The position numbers and the translations under genes were made by a program. The notes beneath the pieces were generated by a model that was given only the letters and a program-made list of their open reading frames with translations, made no database searches and was not told the origin of the DNA. This document shows, in pieces, positions 7,141 through 11,535 of a stretch of 11,535 nt of DNA. This DNA comes from an uncultured Lachnospiraceae bacterium (lineage in GTDB: Bacteria; Bacillota; Clostridia; Lachnospirales; Lachnospiraceae). The stretch covers positions 1-11,535 of the forward strand of contig CALGGL010000307.1 in NCBI GenBank assembly GCA_937915975.1, read 5' to 3'. Within the stretch, counting starts at the first letter, position 1, and the number at the start of each line of letters is the position of its first letter.

Positions 7141-7197
7141 GGGCTGCTACACACATTATCGGTTATGATAAAGGGTGCGGCAGCCCTTTACTTATTT
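7141..7197 (+). terminator. Intrinsic terminator after the SASP gene
   Basis: GGGCTGC (7141-7147) pairs with GCAGCCC (7180-7186), and the stem continues across a G-T pair and a mismatch into CAC/GTG. The T-rich tail TTTACTTATTTT follows. It starts 47 nt after the SASP stop. The start of the tail doubles as a possible -35 element for the degV promoter. Confidence 0.75.
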
Positions 7198-7216
7198 TAC
7201 CGATATGTGCTATAAT
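7187..7216 (+). promoter_or_regulatory. Probable promoter for degV (extended -10)
   Basis: TTTACT (7187-7192) and TATAAT (7211-7216) are 18 nt apart, and the -10 is preceded by TGC, giving the extended form TGNTATAAT. A second option overlaps just downstream: TTGGCG (7216-7221), 16 nt, TACAAT (7238-7243). Either gives a leader of about 35-60 nt before the degV start. Confidence 0.5.
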
Positions 7217-7284
7217 TGGCGTTGTGAAATGTACTTATACAATAGATAGTTAAATATAGTAAAAGTATTAAGGAGCACACAATA

Positions 7285-8139
7285 ATGAATAAAATAAAGA
7301 TTATATCAGACAGTTCAAGTGATCTTTCAAAAGAGCAGATTGAGGAAAATGACATAGACATTGACCCTTTATGCATCATTATGGATGACAAATCCTATCT
7401 TGACGGAATTGATACCGATTCCACCGAAATTTTCAAATGGGCGGATGCCAATAAAACCACACCTAAGACTGCTGCAATAACATATGACAGGACAAAGGAA
7501 ATGCTGGAAAAGTTTAAAAAAGAAGGATATGATATTTTGTTCTTCTGCATATCCGAGGATATGAGTACCTGCTGTAATGTTGCACGTATGGCAGCAGAGG
7601 ATATAGAATACTCGGATCATGTATATATAATTAATTCCATGAATCTTTCCACCGGAATAGGATTACAGATTCTTTATGCAACAAGACTCATAAAGGAAGG
7701 AAAAACAGCAAAGGAAATTTATGATATGGTTAACGCCAGAAGAGACAAGGTGCGCGCAAGCTTTGTGGTTGATACACTTACTTATCTCGGAAGAGGCGGA
7801 CGCTGTTCGACAGCTACGGCATTATTAGGTAACACACTTAAGCTTAAGCCTGAGATAGTTGTCGAAAACGGAAAGATGCATGTTGCAAGAAAATACCGCG
7901 GTTCGCAGGATAAGGTCATACTTAAATATGTAAACGATTTAAAACCACAGCTTGAAAATGCGGATCCGACTCAGGTATTTATTACTCATTCGCATGCTTC
8001 GGAGGATGTGGTTGTAAAGGTTAAGGAATATCTTGAAGAACTCGGAATATTTGAAAATATTACCGAGACAAAGGCAAGCGGAGTTATATCCAGCCATTGC
8101 GGTCCGGGAACCTTGGGAGTCCTTTTTTATGAAAAATAA
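7285..8139 (+). CDS. DegV family protein (FakB-like fatty-acid-binding protein)
   Basis: At 284 residues this is a full-length DegV protein. These two-domain cytoplasmic proteins bind one fatty acid in a closed pocket; FakB members present it to FakA for phosphorylation. Visible marks: the N-terminal IISDSSSDLS (6-15), the loop TTPKTAAITYDR (58-69), VVDTLTYLGRGGRCS (161-175) with R170, and SSHCGPGTLGVLFYEK at the C-terminus with H271 in the position of the family's conserved His. One block diverges from the usual wording: residues 89-97 read ISEDMSTCC, where most DegV proteins have a sequence like LSGTY, so ligand preference may differ. AGGAG (7271-7275) lies 9 nt before the ATG. It is 51 nt upstream of the GH5 gene, and fakA is in the same window. 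Family certain; FakB role and ligand inferred. Confidence 0.9.
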   Translation: MNKIKIISDSSSDLSKEQIEENDIDIDPLCIIMDDKSYLDGIDTDSTEIFKWADANKTTPKTAAITYDRTKEMLEKFKKEGYDILFFCISEDMSTCCNVARMAAEDIEYSDHVYIINSMNLSTGIGLQILYATRLIKEGKTAKEIYDMVNARRDKVRASFVVDTLTYLGRGGRCSTATALLGNTLKLKPEIVVENGKMHVARKYRGSQDKVILKYVNDLKPQLENADPTQVFITHSHASEDVVVKVKEYLEELGIFENITETKASGVISSHCGPGTLGVLFYEK

Positions 8140-8190
8140 TAGTTTGTTGAACATATAGATTCATTTTAATTTATGGAGGATTAGTCGTAA

Positions 8191-9783
8191 ATGGATGATA
8201 AGAAGCAGAAAAACACCAATAGAATACTGATAGCGGTTATCGCTGTTCTTGCAGTTGTCGTAATAGGACTAATAGCGGCTATCATTAGTAAGGGTAAGAA
8301 CAAGAATTCCGATAAGGATAAAGAAACTACTGCAAGCGAATCAATCGAAGCAACAGACGGTGATGCAGTAACAGAGGATAAAAAGGATGACGATACCGAA
8401 AATGATTCGGATACGGAGGAAGCCTCCGATAAGGAAGAGCTTTTATGTTATGTATCCGTGTCAAGTACCAACAGTTGGGAAAATAACGGTAAGCAGTCGG
8501 GGCAGCTTGATATTAAGATAGTTAATAACAGCAGCAGTGAGATAAAGGATTGGTCCGTAAAGCTTGAAATAGGAAAGGATACAACTTTGGACAGCTTCTG
8601 GAACTGTAATACTGATTTAAAGGATGGGGTACTTACATTAACACCTGTAGAGTATAACGGATCAGTTGCCTCCAAACAGACTCTTGGCGATATAGGAATT
8701 ATCGTAACAGCGGCATCGGCAGGAGATTTTAAAGCTATTAATTCGGCAGTGCTTTATGTGGATGGGGTGGAATATACTCAGACACAAACAGCTGATGATA
8801 AAAAGGAAGAGCGTACTACAGAAGAAAAAACAGATAATAAAAAGGATGACAGCAAGAAGGACGATAACGGTAAGACACCTTTTGAAAATCATGGTAAACT
8901 TTCGGTAAAAGGAACCGATATAGTTGATGCAAACGGTGACAAATTCCAACTTAAGGGACCAAGTACCCACGGTATTGCATGGTTTCCGGATTATGTAAGC
9001 TATGATACATTTAAGACCTTCAGGGATGACTGGGGTGCTAATATGATTAGAATTGCCATGTATACCGATGAAAACGGCGGTTACTGCAGCGGTGGTGATA
9101 AGGCATATCTGAAAGGCCTGGTTGATGATGGTGTGAAAGCAGCTACGGATTTAGGAATGTATGTAATCGTTGACTGGCACATTTTGCATGATTTGAATCC
9201 TCAGGTTAATAAGGCGGATGCCATAGACTTCTTTGAAGAAATGTCTGCAAAATATAAAGATTACGATAACGTAATTTTTGAAATATGTAATGAGCCGAAC
9301 GGCGGAACCTCATGGAGCGATGTAAAGAGCTATGCCGAGGAGGTTATTCCTGTTATAAGAGCCAATTGTCCGGATGCAATTATAATTGTGGGAACTCCTA
9401 ACTGGTCCCAGGATGTGGATATTGCGGCAAATGATCCGGTAACAGGCTATGATAACATAATGTATGCAGTTCATTTTTATGCGACTACACATAAGGATAA
9501 TATAAGAAATAAGGCACAGACAGCTCTCGATAAGGGAATACCGGTATTTATAAGCGAGTGCAGTATTTGTGATGCTTCGGGTAATGGTGCGATTGATTAC
9601 GGTGAGGCAGATAAATGGTTTTCGTTTATAGATGATAATAATTTGTCTTATGCTGTATGGAACATTTCCAATAAGGACGAAACCTCATCACTTATCAGCT
9701 CGTCTTGTAATAAAACTTCGGGATGGAGTGATGATGAGCTTTCGGAAACAGGTAAATGGTTTAAGGAGCTTATGAGTAAGTAA
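8191..9783 (+). CDS. Membrane-anchored family 5 endoglucanase (GH5, subfamily 2-like) with CBM2-like domain
   Basis: This 530-residue cellulase is predicted to cut beta-1,4-glucan at the cell surface. Order of parts: lysine-rich N-terminus; one membrane span (about 11-34) with no clear signal-peptidase site after it; an acidic D/E/K/T-rich spacer (35-84); a beta-rich domain (about 85-195) resembling family 2 carbohydrate-binding modules, with W96, W121 and W137; a second charged linker (200-228); and the catalytic barrel (about 232-530). Catalytic features: H260, R287, VDWH (H330), the acid/base E368 in ICNEPNG, HFY (428-430), the nucleophile E456 in ISECSICDASG, and W490 in VWNISNKDE. Residue 457 is Cys and 458 Ser, where E-W-G or E-F-G is usual. 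There is no dockerin or sortase motif. GGAGG (8175-8179) is 11 nt before the ATG. It may be co-transcribed with degV, and no terminator follows. Confidence 0.92.
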   Translation: MDDKKQKNTNRILIAVIAVLAVVVIGLIAAIISKGKNKNSDKDKETTASESIEATDGDAVTEDKKDDDTENDSDTEEASDKEELLCYVSVSSTNSWENNGKQSGQLDIKIVNNSSSEIKDWSVKLEIGKDTTLDSFWNCNTDLKDGVLTLTPVEYNGSVASKQTLGDIGIIVTAASAGDFKAINSAVLYVDGVEYTQTQTADDKKEERTTEEKTDNKKDDSKKDDNGKTPFENHGKLSVKGTDIVDANGDKFQLKGPSTHGIAWFPDYVSYDTFKTFRDDWGANMIRIAMYTDENGGYCSGGDKAYLKGLVDDGVKAATDLGMYVIVDWHILHDLNPQVNKADAIDFFEEMSAKYKDYDNVIFEICNEPNGGTSWSDVKSYAEEVIPVIRANCPDAIIIVGTPNWSQDVDIAANDPVTGYDNIMYAVHFYATTHKDNIRNKAQTALDKGIPVFISECSICDASGNGAIDYGEADKWFSFIDDNNLSYAVWNISNKDETSSLISSSCNKTSGWSDDELSETGKWFKELMSK

Positions 9784-9838
9784 TTTTTTGTAATATGATT
9801 TAAAATATAAGTTGACAAATTAAGCGAGGTTGTACATA

Positions 9839-10387
9839 ATGAGAGTTATTGCGGGAACAGCAAGAAGTTTGCCTTTAAAAACAATAGAGGGACTTGATAC
9901 CAGACCTACAACGGACAGAATCAAGGAAACACTTTTTAATGTGATGATGGGATATATTCCCGAATCGAAATTCCTTGATTTATTTGCCGGAAGCGGAGGT
10001 ATAGGAATTGAGGCGTTAAGCCGCGGAGCGACTTACTGTACCTTTGTTGAGTTAAATCCTAAAGCGGTTTCGTGCATAGAGGATAACGTAAGGTTTACAA
10101 AATTCACTGACAAATCAAATATAATTAAGGCAGATGCGGTTTCATATGTAAGAGGGCTTAAGGAAATAGATTATGATGTGATATTTATGGATCCTCCTTA
10201 TGAAAAAGGCTATGAAAAACAGGTTTTAAATATACTTAAGGATAAGGTATTTAAAGAGGATACACTTATAGTTATAGAAGCCGTTCTTAATGAAGATTTT
10301 TCTTATGCAGAGGATATGGGCTTTGACATAATAAAGGGAAAAAGGTATAAAACAAATAAACATATTTTTTTGGAGAAAAGGGACTAA
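9839..10387 (+). CDS. rsmD: 16S rRNA (guanine966-N2)-methyltransferase RsmD
   Basis: This 182-residue SAM-dependent methyltransferase modifies G966 of 16S rRNA during 30S assembly. The N-terminal MRVIAGTARSLPL and the LDTRPTTDRIKETLFNVM block (19-36) are RsmD signatures. The SAM-binding motif is FLDLFAGSGGIGIEALSRGA (45-64), and the catalytic DPPY is at 118-121. The ATG at 9839 is chosen, with GAGGT (9826-9830) 8 nt upstream; an in-frame TTG at 9830 overlaps that site and is rejected. The gap after the cellulase gene is only 55 nt and shows no terminator, so some read-through is likely. coaD starts 3 nt after the stop, the usual rsmD-coaD arrangement of Firmicutes. Confidence 0.96.
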   Translation: MRVIAGTARSLPLKTIEGLDTRPTTDRIKETLFNVMMGYIPESKFLDLFAGSGGIGIEALSRGATYCTFVELNPKAVSCIEDNVRFTKFTDKSNIIKADAVSYVRGLKEIDYDVIFMDPPYEKGYEKQVLNILKDKVFKEDTLIVIEAVLNEDFSYAEDMGFDIIKGKRYKTNKHIFLEKRD

Positions 10388-10390
10388 GAT

Positions 10391-10867
10391 ATGACGGTAG
10401 CGGTTTATCCGGGAAGCTTTGACCCGGTAACTTTGGGACATTATGATATAATTAAGCGTTCATCAAGCATTTTTGACCATGTAATTGTCGGTGTTTTGAA
10501 CAATACATCAAAAACACCATTGTTTTCTTTGGAAGAACGTGTTAAAATGTTGAAAGATGCAGTGGAAGATTTGCCTAATGTATCGGTTGAGTCCTTTGAA
10601 GGACTCTTGGTTGATTTTGTTAAACAAAAAAAGACCAATGTTGTAATAAGAGGACTTAGAGCACTTACGGATTTTGATCTTGAGATGCAGATGGCACAGA
10701 GTAATCGTGTTGTTGCACCGGATGTTGATACGGTATTTTTATCAACCAGTATTGAGTATTCGTATCTAAGCTCAAGTGTTGTTAAAGAGTATGCAAAGTA
10801 TGGAGTTGATTTAAAGGACTTTGTACCTGAATGTGTTATATCAAAACTCATGGATAAGATGAAATAA
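10391..10867 (+). CDS. coaD: Phosphopantetheine adenylyltransferase
   Basis: CoaD transfers AMP from ATP to 4'-phosphopantetheine, making dephospho-CoA, the penultimate step of coenzyme A synthesis. The 158 residues are normal for the family. The nucleotidyltransferase motif TLGH (14-17) follows the classic start [20 protein letters not shown]. Further marks are [19 protein letters not shown] (84-102), a run that contacts both substrates in known structures, and the phosphate-binding [10 protein letters not shown] (124-133). AAAGGG (10377-10382), at the very end of rsmD, lies 8 nt before the ATG, so translation of the two is probably coupled. A long antisense frame across the gene is a coding shadow. 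Confidence 0.97.
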   Translation: MTVAVYPGSFDPVTLGHYDIIKRSSSIFDHVIVGVLNNTSKTPLFSLEERVKMLKDAVEDLPNVSVESFEGLLVDFVKQKKTNVVIRGLRALTDFDLEMQMAQSNRVVAPDVDTVFLSTSIEYSYLSSSVVKEYAKYGVDLKDFVPECVISKLMDKMK

Positions 10868-10888
10868 GCGTAGGAGGATTTCAAGATA

Positions 10889-11535
10889 ATGGGTAAAAAA
10901 GGCGTAGAAGAAATGATAGACCAGATAGAGATTTTTATTGACAGCTGTAAATTTCAGCCTCTATCACAGACAAAGATTGTAGTTCATAAGGATGAGCTTG
11001 AATCAATGCTTGAGGAGCTTAAGCTTAAGCTTCCGAGTGAGATTGAAAGATGCCGAAAGATTATGCGTAATAAAGAGGCAATTCTTGCAGATGCAAGAAC
11101 ACGTTCTGACGCTATCATTACCGAATCTGTTAACGAAGCTAACCGTCTTGTTGACCAGCATAATATAACTGAACTTGCCAATGTAAGAGCCAATGAGATA
11201 CTTGAGATGGCAAGAAATCAGGCACAGCAGATAGTTGATCAGGCTTCCGAGGAAGCAAATGAGATAAGACTTGGAGCTATGTACTATACAAAGGACAAGC
11301 TTTCTGAGATGAGAGATCTTTACAACAGAATTCACGATGTTGAGAGAGAAAACTACAGAACGCTTATTGAATCTATTGAAAGTGATACATATGTATTTGA
11401 AAATAATATAAGTGAGATGGAAGCAAATATAAATCTTCTTACTGCTTCAAGTAATATGTCATACGAAGAGCCTGATGAGGATTTGGACAATGCTTATGCT
11501 CAGGCACCGGAGTCACAGCCTGTACCACAGCCAGT
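10889..11535 (+). CDS. Coiled-coil protein of unknown function, 3' end outside the window
   Basis: The frame starts at ATG 10889, with AGGAGG (10872-10877) 11 nt upstream and 21 nt after coaD, and stays open to the window end: 215 residues plus two bases. A short N-terminal segment with hydrophobic residues (about 9-45, including IDQIEIFIDSC) leads into a long Ala/Glu/Arg/Gln-rich helix (about 50-185) with heptad-like spacing and runs such as ILADARTRSDAIITES and ARNQAQQIVDQASEEANEI. From about residue 190 the composition changes to an acidic, then Pro/Gln-rich tail. There is no membrane span. The helix resembles stalk proteins such as ATP synthase subunit b or subunit H and DivIVA-like scaffolds, and such matches often name these genes in Lachnospiraceae, but nothing here establishes that function. 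Position suggests co-transcription with rsmD-coaD. Confidence 0.85.
   Translation, partial: MGKKGVEEMIDQIEIFIDSCKFQPLSQTKIVVHKDELESMLEELKLKLPSEIERCRKIMRNKEAILADARTRSDAIITESVNEANRLVDQHNITELANVRANEILEMARNQAQQIVDQASEEANEIRLGAMYYTKDKLSEMRDLYNRIHDVERENYRTLIESIESDTYVFENNISEMEANINLLTASSNMSYEEPDEDLDNAYAQAPESQPVPQP

Noticed and set aside
8662..8970. Hydrophobic 102-residue minus-strand frame with an apparent membrane segment
   Set aside because: The hydrophobic stretch is the reverse reading of the Lys/Asp-rich linker codons of the cellulase, not a real membrane protein.
10441..10884. 147-residue open frame on the minus strand opposite coaD
   Set aside because: It lies almost entirely antisense to the highly conserved coaD, has no sensible ribosome binding site or recognisable family features, and is Ser/Thr-rich as expected of a reverse-frame shadow.
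11003..11335. Minus-strand open frame opposite the coiled-coil gene
   Set aside because: The plus-strand frame has a strong ribosome binding site and amphipathic helical pattern; the antisense frame has neither.

Overview
This A/T-rich window reads as the chromosome of a spore-forming, plant-fibre-degrading Clostridia member, most likely Lachnospiraceae. This is inferred from a four-cysteine ribosomal protein L28, an alpha/beta-type small acid-soluble spore protein (SASP), the gene set (L28, Asp23, DAK2/FakA, RecG, SASP, RsmD, CoaD) and a membrane-anchored family 5 cellulase. I see no insertion sequence, phage gene, CRISPR array, tRNA or rRNA. No genus can be fixed from the sequence alone.

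Layout. Positions 2-1081 hold the C-terminal half of tex, whose start lies outside the window. It converges on rpmB (1456-1271, minus strand), and a nearly perfect ~100-nt hairpin (1163-1262) lies between them and can act as a terminator in both directions. From a divergent promoter region, asp23 (1752-2111) and fakA (2128-3810) form a short operon closed by a hairpin terminator at 3880-3925. A second unit holds a TIGR02206/YwaF-type membrane protein (3997-4764) whose 3' end overlaps recG (4733-6742) by 32 nt. A single SASP gene follows (6897-7094) with its own terminator. A DegV-family lipid-binding protein (7285-8139) then precedes a GH5 endoglucanase (8191-9783). The last block is rsmD (9839-10387), coaD (10391-10867) and a coiled-coil protein (10889 onward, cut by the window end).

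How the genes relate. Most are core functions: transcription (Tex), ribosome assembly and modification (L28, RsmD), replication-fork repair (RecG), coenzyme A synthesis (CoaD) and spore DNA protection (SASP). FakA and the DegV protein are plausible partners in fatty-acid phosphorylation, although they lie 3.5 kb apart in different transcription units. The GH5 enzyme is the main accessory gene: a surface-displayed cellulase with one N-terminal membrane segment, a carbohydrate-binding-like domain and a complete catalytic residue set. It sits in an otherwise housekeeping neighbourhood.

I found no evidence for a wholly new multi-gene system. The best candidates for a second look are the hairpin/repeat element after tex, the architecture and active-site variant of the GH5 enzyme, and the overlap of the uncharacterised membrane gene with recG.
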